Shown here: positions 7,715 through 15,917 of the stretch, one piece after another
Position numbering within the stretch: the first letter of the stretch is position 1
Layout of the letters: each line of letters opens with the position of its first letter
NCBI GenBank assembly: GCA_902799835.1
Contig: CADCCF010000004.1
Coordinates: forward strand, 86,032 to 150,031
Origin: an uncultured Pseudomonadota bacterium
Lineage (GTDB): Bacteria > Pseudomonadota > Alphaproteobacteria > RF32 > CAG-239
Length of the DNA: 64,000 nt
Reading direction: 5' to 3'
Translations under genes and position numbers: made by a program
Notes under the pieces: generated by a model
The model's input: the letters and a program-made list of their open reading frames with translations, nothing else
What the model was told of the DNA's origin: nothing
Database searches by the model: none

Positions 7715-8143
7715 ATGAAAAACTTACTGCATCAAATTTTAATGTTAGGAGGTATTTATTTTATTATCTCCTTTATGTTGTCATTTACCGAAAACACAAT
7801 TGTTGATATGTTATATGGTGGTGTTCTTGTAATATTCGTCATATTTTTTATCATTTTATGCTTCAAAAAAAGTTTTGTTTTTCTGAATAGAATTGATGAA
7901 AATTACAAAAAAACAACCATGTATTTAGTTGCTTTAGGATGTGTTGAGTATTTTTCTATTGTTTTAGGTTTTATTCCGGCTTTGATATACGGATACAATT
8001 CAGCAATGGCAATTTATAAGGAAGTTGAATATACATCATGGATACCCCTATATATAACGTGTTTAACTTATGTTAATTTGATATTGACAACTTTAGCAAT
8101 TTTGTGGGCAAGTTATATTAATTTTATAAAAAAGAAAAACTAG
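7715..8143 (+). CDS. Small four-helix membrane protein, cassette 2 second gene
   Basis: 142 residues with four membrane segments (about 8-25, 31-50, 69-92 and 110-135). The start is ATG 7715 because AAGGAGG lies at 7704-7710; a longer reading from 7643 would overlap the preceding gene and lacks such a site. No family recognised. It is longer than, and not clearly similar to, the cassette 1 membrane protein, but occupies the same place. Confidence 0.7.
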   Translation: MKNLLHQILMLGGIYFIISFMLSFTENTIVDMLYGGVLVIFVIFFIILCFKKSFVFLNRIDENYKKTTMYLVALGCVEYFSIVLGFIPALIYGYNSAMAIYKEVEYTSWIPLYITCLTYVNLILTTLAILWASYINFIKKKN

Positions 8144-8210
8144 GATACTTTTCTAAAATGGATAATTGATTTAACTTTTATTTTAATTGAATAAAACCTC
8201 TTAAAAAACA

Positions 8211-8765
8211 ATGATAAATTTCAAAATTGGCATCAATATAGTTAGAGCTCAAAAATCTCATATCAATCAAATGGCTGAGTTAATTGCAAAAAATCTCGGC
8301 ACTTGTAATTTAAAAGGAAAAAGTAGCGATATTATTTCCCAAAATATTGCAGAATTAGTAAACACGTTTCATTTTTATCATGTGGCTGTAGATAAAAATG
8401 GGTTAGTGGTTGGGTTATGCGGTATCGGAGATGTAAAAACCGACAATGATTATGGATTGAATATCGGGAAGCACAGAGATGTGCTATATGTAGTTGTTGA
8501 TGAAAATTTTCAAAGGCAGGGCATCGGGACAACCTTACTTAAAAATTGTATTCAAAATATTGATGATTGTCCGGTTTTGTATGAAGCTTGGGGCGAAATT
8601 AAAAATGGTGATGTCAATTCATATAAAATGCTTGAAAAATGTTCGTTTAGGTTACTTAAAGATTTAGGAACAACTTTTTACAAAGAACATGGCTATTGCC
8701 CCTATTGCATCAATAAAGATAAAAATTGTCAATCTTGCTTTTGTAAAATTTATATTCATGAGTAA
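8211..8765 (+). CDS. GNAT-family N-acetyltransferase with C-terminal Cys cluster
   Basis: 184 residues with a GNAT fold. Acetyl-CoA-binding motif A is visible as VVVDENFQRQGIGTTLL (about 91-107), followed by the usual C-terminal strand-helix (SYKMLEKCSFRLLKD). The last 20 or so residues hold a Cys cluster (CPYCINKDKNCQSCFC, about 163-178) that could bind zinc, an uncommon addition in this family. The substrate is unknown. ATG at 8211 has no good Shine-Dalgarno. Lying at the end of the island, it may modify and so inactivate a cassette product, or simply be passenger cargo. Confidence 0.75.
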   Translation: MINFKIGINIVRAQKSHINQMAELIAKNLGTCNLKGKSSDIISQNIAELVNTFHFYHVAVDKNGLVVGLCGIGDVKTDNDYGLNIGKHRDVLYVVVDENFQRQGIGTTLLKNCIQNIDDCPVLYEAWGEIKNGDVNSYKMLEKCSFRLLKDLGTTFYKEHGYCPYCINKDKNCQSCFCKIYIHE

Positions 8766-8875
8766 TAAGTTATCAACAAAAGCTCCTCTTATAATCGATT
8801 ATTTTTTACACACTTGACTTGATATTTTTTTTTATTACTATCATCTGTAACTTAACTCGTATTTGGGAGAATTTT

Positions 8876-9598
8876 ATGAAAAAAATAATTATAGCTTTAT
8901 TTATGCTATCGGCGATTATCTGCACCACCTGTCGCGCAGAAGTTGCTTCATTTTTAACCGAAGATGAAATGTTGACCGGAGCTGATTTTCTCCCTACTCC
9001 TCCCAAACCTGACGAAGCGACATTTTATAATGATTGGATGCGCTATCAATGGGGTAAGAGTATGCGCGATACCGAACGCGGCAAACAGGCAATAAAAGAT
9101 GCTGATTATACTTTTCCATATTTTGCTAAAATGTACTCCGAACCGTTCGGTATGACCATATCCAAGGAAAATACTCCTGAAATTTCAGCTTTTTTAGAAC
9201 GGGTATTTGCCACTGCGTCATTATGCAAAGACAAAGCCAAGGCTAATATCATGCGTATCAGACCTTATGTGCAATTCAACGAACCGACCCCCGTTCCTGG
9301 AGACGAAGAAACTTTAAGAACCAATTCATCTTATCCCTCCGGTCATACAACTATCGGATGGACAATTGCTCTTATTTTGGCTGAAATCAACCCGGAGCAC
9401 CAAAATGAAATCCTAAAACGCGGATATGAATATGGTGATAGTCGAGTTATTGTTGGTTTTCATTTTCAAAGTGATGTTGACAATGCTCGCATAATTGCCT
9501 CTATTCTTGTCAGTCGTTTGCATGCAAACGATGATTTCATGAAACAACTCAAAAAAGCTAAAGAAGAATTTTTAAGCAAAAAGGCTTCCCAAAACTAG
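8876..9598 (+). CDS. Class A nonspecific acid phosphatase (PAP2 superfamily)
   Basis: Periplasmic phosphomonoesterase of the PhoN/PhoC type. The start is ATG 8876 after GGGAGA, giving 240 residues with a signal peptide ending near CRAE. All three PAP2 signature blocks are present: K-x6-RP (KANIMRIRP, about 120-129), PSGHTT (about 151) and SR-x5-H-x3-D (GDSRVIVGFHFQSD, about 184-197), so it should be catalytically competent. It has a promoter-like TTGACT-N16-TACTAT upstream and is convergent with the next gene. Confidence 0.88.
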   Translation: MKKIIIALFMLSAIICTTCRAEVASFLTEDEMLTGADFLPTPPKPDEATFYNDWMRYQWGKSMRDTERGKQAIKDADYTFPYFAKMYSEPFGMTISKENTPEISAFLERVFATASLCKDKAKANIMRIRPYVQFNEPTPVPGDEETLRTNSSYPSGHTTIGWTIALILAEINPEHQNEILKRGYEYGDSRVIVGFHFQSDVDNARIIASILVSRLHANDDFMKQLKKAKEEFLSKKASQN

Positions 9599-9624
9599 TT
9601 TTTATCGAGTACTTTAATTAGTTG

Positions 9625-10209
9625 TTATGACAATTGTTTAGCACTTACAAAGAAAATGCCTTCTTTCATAAGCTGGGTTTCTTTTGATGATTTCTTTTTT
9701 CTCCTTGGTTTCCATGCCAAATTTGCGAAGTTTATCTTCAAAAAATGGTATGAATCTACCAAGTAACTGACCGGAAATTTAACTTTTTGGAACACGGTCC
9801 AATGATCACCGGTTTTGGGTGTATCAACTCTGACGATACAGGAATTGTTTTTCCTCAACATCCATTGCCTTAAAAGTTGGAAAGTTTTTCTAAAAGTTAA
9901 GTTTCGCCAATCCGGCAAGGCTGTAAGCTTTTTCCATTGTATTAAGATTTGATAATTTTCTTTCATATAATCCCGCGCTAAAACCAAATACTTTTCTTCC
10001 AAAGAGCAGGTAGTGCCATGATTAACAACTTGTTCAATCAAATTCTTATCTATCAGATATTTCATAAAACATCTGAAAAAAGCCTCTTTTTCAGTACTTG
10101 TCATAACCTTAAAAGATGAACAGGCATAACCGACCGCATTTATAACGGCATAAATTCCACAAAAATAATCCAGTGTTCCTTGGTATGAAATTTGAAATTT
10201 CGCAGACAT
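9625..10209 (-). CDS. Papain-fold (C39-like) cysteine-protease-like protein
   Basis: 194 residues with a cysteine-protease triad arrangement: Gln10 and Cys17 (YQGTLDYFCGIYAVINA), His136 (GDHWTVF) and Asp152 (LVDSYHF). The Q-x6-C spacing and the D-H-W-x-V block match C39-like and related papain-fold peptidases. There is no signal peptide and the C-terminus is basic (KPRRKKKSSK), so it acts in the cytosol or is delivered by an unrecognised route. It follows guaC by 21 bases on the same strand and may be cotranscribed. The target is unknown; a regulatory peptidase or effector is possible. Confidence 0.6.
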   Translation of the reverse strand: MSAKFQISYQGTLDYFCGIYAVINAVGYACSSFKVMTSTEKEAFFRCFMKYLIDKNLIEQVVNHGTTCSLEEKYLVLARDYMKENYQILIQWKKLTALPDWRNLTFRKTFQLLRQWMLRKNNSCIVRVDTPKTGDHWTVFQKVKFPVSYLVDSYHFLKINFANLAWKPRRKKKSSKETQLMKEGIFFVSAKQLS

Positions 10210-10230
10210 TATATTTTTTCCTCTGTTAAA

Positions 10231-11349
10231 CTAGCTTTTACCAAAAACTTCATTCAACTGACGATTTACGCGATAGAATGTTGTGCATTTGGGAATGTCT
10301 TTTAATCTGCGTGCACCGATATAAGCCATTGTCGAGCGAATTCCACCTAATATCTCTTGAATTACATCTTCAATACTGCCTTTATAGGCAACCTCAACAA
10401 CCTTTCCCTCCGAAGCACGATAGCAAGCCATACCGCCAAAGTGTCTTTCCTGAGCCAATTGTGATGACATTCCGTAAAACAGTTTATATTTCTCTTTATT
10501 TTGAAGCAAACGAGATTGACCGGATTCTTCAGACACAACATTCGTTTGAATTGTCTTTTCAATCAATTCACCGGCCGCTTCATCAGTTCCGGCAAACATT
10601 CCTCCCAACATCACAAAATCAGCCCCTGCTCCATAAGCTTTGGCAACATCACCGGCGCAAGTACAGCCACCATCGGCACAAATAAATCCATCAACCCCAT
10701 GCGCGGCATCGGAACATTCCAAAATTGCCGATAATTGCGGTCGCCCGACCCCGGTCAATTTTCGGGTGGTACAAACCGAGCCCGGACCGATACCGACCTT
10801 TACAATATCGGCACCGCTTAAAATCAAATCTTGGGTCATATCACCGGTAACAATATTACCGACCATAATTAGTATATCAGGAAACTTATCTCTCACTTCT
10901 TTTACAAAATCGGTTAATTTAGGAATATAACCATTGGCGATATCTATGCATAATTTATCTATCTTAAAATTCTTGTCAGCCAACAATGCAAAAAGCCGCT
11001 CCTTATCATCTTTCAAACCGGTTGAGATAAAAGTATAGGCATTATGAGCACTTTCCTCTTTTTCATAATTTTGTGCAATATACTGATAGTTTTCCCCATC
11101 GTTAAAATCATAATGTTTGTGTAAACAAGTTATGGCTTGATATTTCTGCAGAACGTCGTTTACCGCAAAAGTTCCGGTTGTCGCCATATTAGCCGCCATT
11201 ATTCCGCAAGACATCAGATGATGCGGATAATACTTAAACTTGTATTCCCTAATGACATTGGCTTCTTTGCGTGAGTTAAGTGTTGTTCTTTTCGGCTGAA
11301 ATAAAACATCGCAAAAATCTAATTCTATACTGTCCCTTATTTGTGTCAT
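10231..11349 (-). CDS. guaC: GMP reductase
   Basis: Converts GMP to IMP and ammonia with NADPH, linking guanine and adenine nucleotide pools. The 372 residues form the IMPDH/GMPR TIM barrel without a CBS insertion. The catalytic loop GIGPGSVCTTR carries Cys193, and the TGVGRPQLSA and ADGGCTCAGDVAKA blocks are GuaC-like and not IMPDH-like (IMPDH would read SICTTR). It is slightly longer than the E. coli enzyme. It probably heads an operon with the C39-like gene. Confidence 0.92.
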   Translation of the reverse strand: MTQIRDSIELDFCDVLFQPKRTTLNSRKEANVIREYKFKYYPHHLMSCGIMAANMATTGTFAVNDVLQKYQAITCLHKHYDFNDGENYQYIAQNYEKEESAHNAYTFISTGLKDDKERLFALLADKNFKIDKLCIDIANGYIPKLTDFVKEVRDKFPDILIMVGNIVTGDMTQDLILSGADIVKVGIGPGSVCTTRKLTGVGRPQLSAILECSDAAHGVDGFICADGGCTCAGDVAKAYGAGADFVMLGGMFAGTDEAAGELIEKTIQTNVVSEESGQSRLLQNKEKYKLFYGMSSQLAQERHFGGMACYRASEGKVVEVAYKGSIEDVIQEILGGIRSTMAYIGARRLKDIPKCTTFYRVNRQLNEVFGKS

Positions 11350-11505
11350 TATATTACCCCTATAAAAAGCATATTTGTTAAATCGACTTTAACCACTATA
11401 CGCTTTTTATGCAACTGTTTAATGATTGTTATTAAAGTTATTGCAATTTTTAATTTTATAATCTTTAATATTTACTGACTTAAAATACCGCACAGGAAGA
11501 CATCA

Positions 11506-12297
11506 ATGGTTATAAACAAACGTAAAGACCTTATCATCAACAAATATACAGAATACAACGAAGATGCACGATTGTTTAGTGATCGTGGACACAATGTCGA
11601 ATATTTAACTACTATGCGCTATATTCAAAAATTTCTAAAACCTGGTGCTAAAATTTTAGAAATCGGCGCTGCAACAGGAAAATATTCAATTACATTAGCC
11701 AAAATGGGATATGAAGTTACTGCTGTTGATTTAGTTCCTCACCATATTGAAATAATGAAATCGAAATCACGTCATCTAAAAAATTTTCATTGTATGGTTG
11801 CCGACGCCCTTGATTTAAGTTTGTTTGATGATAACACCTTTGATATGGTCTTAAATTTTGGCCCGATGTATCATTTGTTTCATAAAAAAGATAAAAACCA
11901 AGCTGTCAAAGAAACCTTACGTGTAGCTAAAAAGAACGGAATTTGTATGTTTGCATATATCCCAGGCGCATCTATTATTACCGGTTATGGCCTATTGCAT
12001 CAAGGTATGGAGCACTTACATTCGTGCTTGGATAAATTTGGCCGTCCCAAAGATATTCCCGAGGAAATATTCAGTTGTTTTTACATTGAAGATTTCAAAA
12101 AATTATTCAATAAAACCAATAGTAAATATATTACTAATGTGGCAACCGACGGCATAGCCTATGCTATGAGGGAATATCTTGAGCAACTATCCGAAAAAGC
12201 CTATCAGGCCTTTTTAAATTGGCATTTTATCACCTGTGAACGAGCTGATCAACAAGGTTACAGCTCACATTTGCTCTATATTTGTCGGAAAAAATAA
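11506..12297 (+). CDS. Class I SAM-dependent methyltransferase
   Basis: 263 residues with a Rossmann-type methyltransferase domain. Motif I is ILEIGAATGKYS (about 50-61), the acidic residue ending strand 2 is in VTAVDLVPHH, and motif II-like VLNFGPMYHL follows. Substrate unknown; the overall pattern resembles small-molecule methyltransferases of the UbiE/Methyltransf_11 type. ATG at 11506 follows AGGAAGACATCA. It ends at a bidirectional terminator shared with the opposing gene. Confidence 0.82.
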   Translation: MVINKRKDLIINKYTEYNEDARLFSDRGHNVEYLTTMRYIQKFLKPGAKILEIGAATGKYSITLAKMGYEVTAVDLVPHHIEIMKSKSRHLKNFHCMVADALDLSLFDDNTFDMVLNFGPMYHLFHKKDKNQAVKETLRVAKKNGICMFAYIPGASIITGYGLLHQGMEHLHSCLDKFGRPKDIPEEIFSCFYIEDFKKLFNKTNSKYITNVATDGIAYAMREYLEQLSEKAYQAFLNWHFITCERADQQGYSSHLLYICRKK

Positions 12298-12345
12298 AAA
12301 AATATCATATCATTTTACCGCATAATTTTACCCTTTATCACAAAC

Positions 12346-12388
12346 AAAAAAGACAAAATCCGGCTTCATCCGAATTTTGTCTTTTTTT
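12346..12388. terminator. Bidirectional terminator between convergent genes
   Basis: An 18-bp stem with one mismatch, built on AAAAAAGACAAAAT and its complement, ending in T7 on the plus strand and a T-tract on the minus strand. Confidence 0.85.
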
Positions 12389-12402
12389 CATGCGTAATTT
12401 TG

Positions 12403-12894
12403 TTATGCTAACTCTACAATTATGTAGTGATTTTCTACCGATTCAAATTTAACCAAGCAAGAATCGGCAACTTCAGTTTTGGCCAAAGTGTTATCCAATA
12501 AAACTCTGATCATTTTCCCGTCCTCTTCGACTTCACCCTCGATAAATTCCTGATCTATAAAGGAAATCGTGCCAATCTTCCTCATAAGATATACTTTGTT
12601 TTTTTTCAATCTCGTATTGCTATAAAACGAGAACCAAGCCAAAAAGGCCATCAAATAAACAAAAGCATAGCCCAAAATAGCAATCAGCCATCCGTTTTGA
12701 TGATAAGATGACACGAAAATGTTGTCATAGAGGATATAGGCTGTAATCAGCGCCACCTCAACAACAAAAGCTGTTTTCCAACTTTTTTTGCTGATAGCTC
12801 TTTTCACAATCCCGCTTGTGGCAGCATAACCGATAAAAAGATTAATTACGCAAACAAGCCCTAAAACGGCTTTTGATACAATAATGCCTTCCAT
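12403..12894 (-). CDS. Membrane protein with C-terminal beta-rich domain
   Basis: 163 residues with three membrane segments (about 5-30, 42-60 and 67-92) and a C-terminal soluble beta-rich domain (about 100-163: KIGTISFIDQEFIEGEVEE, LVKFESVENHYIIVEL). The layout resembles NfeD-like proteins, whose OB domain follows a short membrane region, but the match is only by architecture. The minus-strand upstream region has TTGACA-N17-ATCTTA and no Shine-Dalgarno, as in other isolated genes of this window. Confidence 0.65.
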   Translation of the reverse strand: MEGIIVSKAVLGLVCVINLFIGYAATSGIVKRAISKKSWKTAFVVEVALITAYILYDNIFVSSYHQNGWLIAILGYAFVYLMAFLAWFSFYSNTRLKKNKVYLMRKIGTISFIDQEFIEGEVEEDGKMIRVLLDNTLAKTEVADSCLVKFESVENHYIIVELA

Positions 12895-13089
12895 AATACT
12901 TAGTATTTAATTTGTAAAATATAAAATTATAAATCTAAGATATATTTATTTTGTATTTTGTCAAGTTACAAAATTGTTGTGCTAAAAATAACAATTTCTT
13001 TTGACTTTGCCTGAAAACAGCTTTCAAATGATGCCATGGGAGTTAGATATCCCATATAAACTTTAATATTAAAGAAAGGAATTTTATCC

Positions 13090-13362
13090 ATGAATAAAAC
13101 TGAATTTGTAGAGGCTGTTGCTAAAGAAGCCAAAGCTACCAAAGCTGCTGCTAACGAAGTTGTTAACGCTGCTATCGCTGTAATCACCAAAGCTTTGAAA
13201 AAAGGTGATTCTGTTCAATTGACCGGTTTTGGTACTTTTGCTGTTGCTAAACGTGCTGCTCGCAAAGGTCGCAATCCTGCTACCGGTAAAGAAATCAAAA
13301 TTGCTGCTTCTAAGGCTCCTAAATTCAAAGCCGGTGCTGTTTTGAAAAAGGCTGTAAAGTAA
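13090..13362 (+). CDS. HU-family DNA-binding protein
   Basis: 90-residue nucleoid protein that bends DNA as a dimer. It has an N-terminal helical dimerisation part, the LTGFGTF strand, and the DNA-binding arm with RKGRNPATGKEI. Normal length. ATG at 13090 follows AAAGAAAGGA. A strong terminator follows, so it is probably monocistronic and highly expressed. Confidence 0.95.
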   Translation: MNKTEFVEAVAKEAKATKAAANEVVNAAIAVITKALKKGDSVQLTGFGTFAVAKRAARKGRNPATGKEIKIAASKAPKFKAGAVLKKAVK

Positions 13363-13386
13363 TTTAACTTTATAGGCATAAATTTA

Positions 13387-13417
13387 GCCCCGTAGGCAAA
13401 TTACCTGCGGGGCTTAT
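13387..13417 (+). terminator. Terminator after HU
   Basis: GCCCCGTAGG (13387-13396) pairs with CCTGCGGGGC (13404-13413), followed by TTATTTT. Confidence 0.8.
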
Positions 13418-13418
13418 T

Positions 13419-13646
13419 TTATTCCCTTTCAACCAACACAATTTGCCAATCAATTTTATAAAATTTCATCAGTTTTTGATATTTGCTCCAAGCAACACTG
13501 CCGCCGTTTTCAATTCCGTTTAATGACATCAATGATATATCAGTTTGCAAAACAACTTCTTCTGCGGTCATATTCTTATCCAAACGCACCTTTTTCAGTT
13601 GAGCCCCGATGCGATTGCGCATATCATATTTAAAACTTGGTTTCAT
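13419..13646 (-). CDS. Small XRE-type helix-turn-helix regulator
   Basis: 75 residues comprising little more than an XRE/Cro-type helix-turn-helix (about 10-65: RIGAQLKKVRLDKNMTAEEV, then TDISLMSLNGIENG). The start is ATG 13646, with GGGAG on the minus strand a few bases upstream. A longer in-frame reading to 13982 runs through a structured RNA region and is rejected. The transcript just upstream contains CTCC motifs that could pair with this gene's GGGAG, suggesting RNA-level control. Confidence 0.72.
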   Translation of the reverse strand: MKPSFKYDMRNRIGAQLKKVRLDKNMTAEEVVLQTDISLMSLNGIENGGSVAWSKYQKLMKFYKIDWQIVLVERE

Positions 13647-13667
13647 TTCAAACTCCCGTAATTTTGT

Positions 13668-13831
13668 TAAAACAAAACCACCTTGACAACTCATCAAGGT
13701 GGGGAGTTCGAAACTGCTCCATGAACAGTCTGACCTATTCAATATATTCAGCCAGCTCCCCAAAAAAAGAGGAGTTATCATAAACATGGAAGGAGTTTCG
13801 ACACTCCGCAAAAACCTCTCGCCTTTGCAAA
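13668..13831 (-). ncRNA. Structured small RNA or leader RNA with anti-Shine-Dalgarno-like CTCC motifs
   Basis: On the minus strand a TATACTAT -10 element (13846-13839) precedes a region of about 160 bases that ends in a 9-bp hairpin (13678-13686 with 13694-13702) and a T-rich tail, a standard terminator. Inside, about 20 bases near 13790-13808 are complementary to about 13703-13725, closing a long arm, and a smaller CTCC/GGGGAG hairpin lies within. ACTCC occurs three times on the RNA, as in alphaproteobacterial small RNAs that bind ribosome sites. Size and layout also recall 6S RNA, but I see no 6S consensus. It could be a leader of the XRE gene. Confidence 0.5.
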
Positions 13832-13873
13832 AGTAATGATAGTATAAATACAAATATTTGCAAGATATTTTTA

Positions 13874-14013
13874 AATAAAACTCGGATAGTGAGGGGAATA
13901 ATAAAAAAAATTCAGCCAAGCGACAGGAATGTACTTTGGGTGTACATGACTTAGCTTGGCTGAAGTTTTCTGTATTAGTCACCAGCTAGACGAGTTTTAC
14001 CCCGAGTTTTATT
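13874..14013. repeat. 12-bp inverted repeat enclosing the MacB terminator
   Basis: AATAAAACTCGG (13874-13885) is perfectly complementary to 14002-14013. The arms enclose a second long hairpin. The right arm overlaps the stop codon of the permease gene. Confidence 0.6.
13903..13964 (-). terminator. Terminator of the MacAB-type operon
   Basis: The 11-bp stem TTCAGCCAAGC (13911-13921) with 13954-13964 has an inner TGTAC/GTACA stem and T8 on the minus strand. Confidence 0.8.
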
Positions 14014-15238
14014 CATAACGTAAAGCATTAATAGGATTAAGCAGCGATGCCTTATATGCCGGATAAAATCCGAAAATAAGACCAACCATGCCGGCAAAAG
14101 AAAACGGTAATAAAACCGACCACAGTGATACCGACGCCGGCAGTGAGCTGATTGCCCCTACCACATAAGAACCAATCAGTCCGCATACTACTCCGACCAA
14201 TCCGCCGATAAGCGATAATACCAAAGCCTCCATTAAAAATTGCAATCTTATATCCCATGCTTTCGCCCCGATTGCCATACGAATACCAATTTCGCGAGTG
14301 CGTTCGGTTACTGATACCAACATAATATTCATAATACCGATACCGCCAACAAGCAGTGAAATTGAAGCTATTGCGCCTAAAAGAACAGTCATAACTTTGG
14401 TCGAACTTTCCATCATTTCCATCATTTGCGTTAAGTTCATGATGATAAAATCATCATCTTTGTTAGCACCCAGATTGTGACGTTGCCGCAGGAGTTGTTT
14501 AATCTCATCTTGTGAAGTATAGGTACTTCTTGCATCAACTGCTTGCAACATAATCATTTTAACCTGATCGGGAAAAGAAATACCCATAACTTTTTTTTGT
14601 GCTGTGGTAATCGGAATATAAACCGCATCATCTTGATCCTGTCCCATACCTGACTGACCACGCGACTGTAACACCCCGATAACCTTAAACGGTATGCCTT
14701 TAACACGAATATTTTTGCCTAAAGGATCAACATCGCCAAACAATTCATTAACCACGGTTTGGCCTAGAATTGCTACTTTGGCTGCTGTTTTTACATCGCT
14801 TTCCGAAAAGAATTTACCATAAGCCAAATCCCATTCTTTAATCTGAAAAAAGCGATTATCGGTGCCGGAGACCACAGTTGACCAGTTGGCATTGCCATAA
14901 ACCAACTGCGCCGCTTCATCAAGCTGTGGAGCTGCCAATTTAATTGAAGCAATTTTTTCTTGAATGGCGTCACCATCAGATTTTTTCATCGTAGGTTGTG
15001 AACCATGACCGCCTCTTGCCCCTGATGATGTAGCCACTCCGGAACGAATAATAATCAAATTTGAGCCCATGGTTTTCATCTCATTTTGAATCGAAATTTG
15101 TGCTCCGTTACCAACTGATAACATCACAATAACCGCCGCCACACCGATAATAATACCCAGTGAGGTCAAAATTGAGCGCATTTTGTTGGCTCTTATTGCG
15201 CGTATAGCTATTGCAAAAATTGTCTTTAAATCAATCAT
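14009..15238 (-). CDS. MacB-type ABC transporter permease
   Basis: Integral membrane subunit of a MacAB-type efflux or lipoprotein-handling ABC system. With ATG 15238 it has 409 residues: one N-terminal membrane helix (about 20-45), a large periplasmic domain (about 50-280) and three C-terminal helices forming the FtsX domain. The start overlaps the stop of the ATPase gene by eight bases (ATGATTGA); a longer reading to 15292 would overlap more and lacks support. In E. coli MacB the ATPase and permease are fused; here they are separate genes. The outer-membrane channel is not in this window. Confidence 0.88.
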   Translation of the reverse strand: MIDLKTIFAIAIRAIRANKMRSILTSLGIIIGVAAVIVMLSVGNGAQISIQNEMKTMGSNLIIIRSGVATSSGARGGHGSQPTMKKSDGDAIQEKIASIKLAAPQLDEAAQLVYGNANWSTVVSGTDNRFFQIKEWDLAYGKFFSESDVKTAAKVAILGQTVVNELFGDVDPLGKNIRVKGIPFKVIGVLQSRGQSGMGQDQDDAVYIPITTAQKKVMGISFPDQVKMIMLQAVDARSTYTSQDEIKQLLRQRHNLGANKDDDFIIMNLTQMMEMMESSTKVMTVLLGAIASISLLVGGIGIMNIMLVSVTERTREIGIRMAIGAKAWDIRLQFLMEALVLSLIGGLVGVVCGLIGSYVVGAISSLPASVSLWSVLLPFSFAGMVGLIFGFYPAYKASLLNPINALRYE

Positions 15239-15917
15239 TTCTGTTGTCCGAATAAATTTCACCATCAACAATTTTAATAATCCGCTTGGCATAACGAGCT
15301 ATATCTTCTTCATGAGTTACCAAAATAATCGTACGACCTAAGCCGGTGTTCAAATCAGTAAACAGTTTCATAATTTCCACACTCATTTTGGTATCCAAAT
15401 TTCCGGTCGGCTCATCGGCAAAAATTATCGGTGCTTCATTGACGATTGCCCGGGCAATAGCTACACGTTGTTGTTGACCTCCCGAAAGTTGATTCGGTTG
15501 ATGATCCATACGTTCAGCCAACCCCACTTTTGCCAAAGCTTTTTTAGCTCTTTCTTCACGTTCTTTAGTAGGAATATTGGCATAAACCATCGGTAATTCA
15601 ACATTCTCTAAGGCTGTGGTTCTGGAAAGCAAATTAAACCCTTGAAACACAAAACCTATCTTTTGATTGCGTATTGTTGCTAATTCATCAGATGACAACC
15701 CATCAACTCTTTTACCATCAAGAAAATATGTACCTGATGATGGTTTATCCAAACAACCCAAGATATTCATCAAAGTTGACTTTCCCGAACCTGACGGGCC
15801 CATAATGGCCACGAAGTCGCCTTTTTCGATGTTTAAATCAATACCTTTCAAGATTTGTAAAAATCCCTCACCCAACGGATAGCTTTTGGTAATTTGTTTC
15901 AGCTCAATCAGACTCAT
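15231..15917 (-). CDS. MacB/LolD-type ABC transporter ATPase
   Basis: 228-residue ATPase with Walker A GPSGSGKST (40-48), signature LSGGQ (144-148), Walker B IIFADEP with the catalytic Glu (about 164-170), and the D-loop/H-loop LVTHE. It belongs to the family that powers MacAB and LolCDE transporters by mechanotransmission. It overlaps the upstream membrane-fusion gene by one base and the downstream permease by eight, so the three are translationally coupled. Confidence 0.93.
   Translation of the reverse strand: MSLIELKQITKSYPLGEGFLQILKGIDLNIEKGDFVAIMGPSGSGKSTLMNILGCLDKPSSGTYFLDGKRVDGLSSDELATIRNQKIGFVFQGFNLLSRTTALENVELPMVYANIPTKEREERAKKALAKVGLAERMDHQPNQLSGGQQQRVAIARAIVNEAPIIFADEPTGNLDTKMSVEIMKLFTDLNTGLGRTIILVTHEEDIARYAKRIIKIVDGEIYSDNRND

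Larger units (their letters stand above)
5818..8790 (+). mobile_element. Putative small tRNA-Glu-associated island
   Basis: Inferred unit starting at the tRNA-Glu 3' end. It contains tRNA-tail repeats, two duplicated-promoter cassettes and a GNAT gene. Tail-like junctions recur at 5995, 6323 and 7227. A 13-base match to the third hairpin (AAAAGCTCCTCTT) at 8778-8790 may mark the right edge. No integrase or transposase is present, so the mechanism is unknown and the right boundary is weakly supported. Confidence 0.35.

Noticed and set aside
10278..10685. 135-codon plus-strand frame opposite guaC.
   Set aside because: Lies wholly within the well-supported guaC gene; a composition shadow.
13668..13831. 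Firm assignment of the small RNA as 6S RNA.
   Set aside because: Size and long-arm layout fit, but I could not find 6S consensus blocks, so I left the class open.
13647..13982. N-terminal extension of the XRE gene to 187 codons.
   Set aside because: It reads through the structured RNA and terminator, while ATG 13646 has a proper ribosome site and starts the helix-turn-helix domain.
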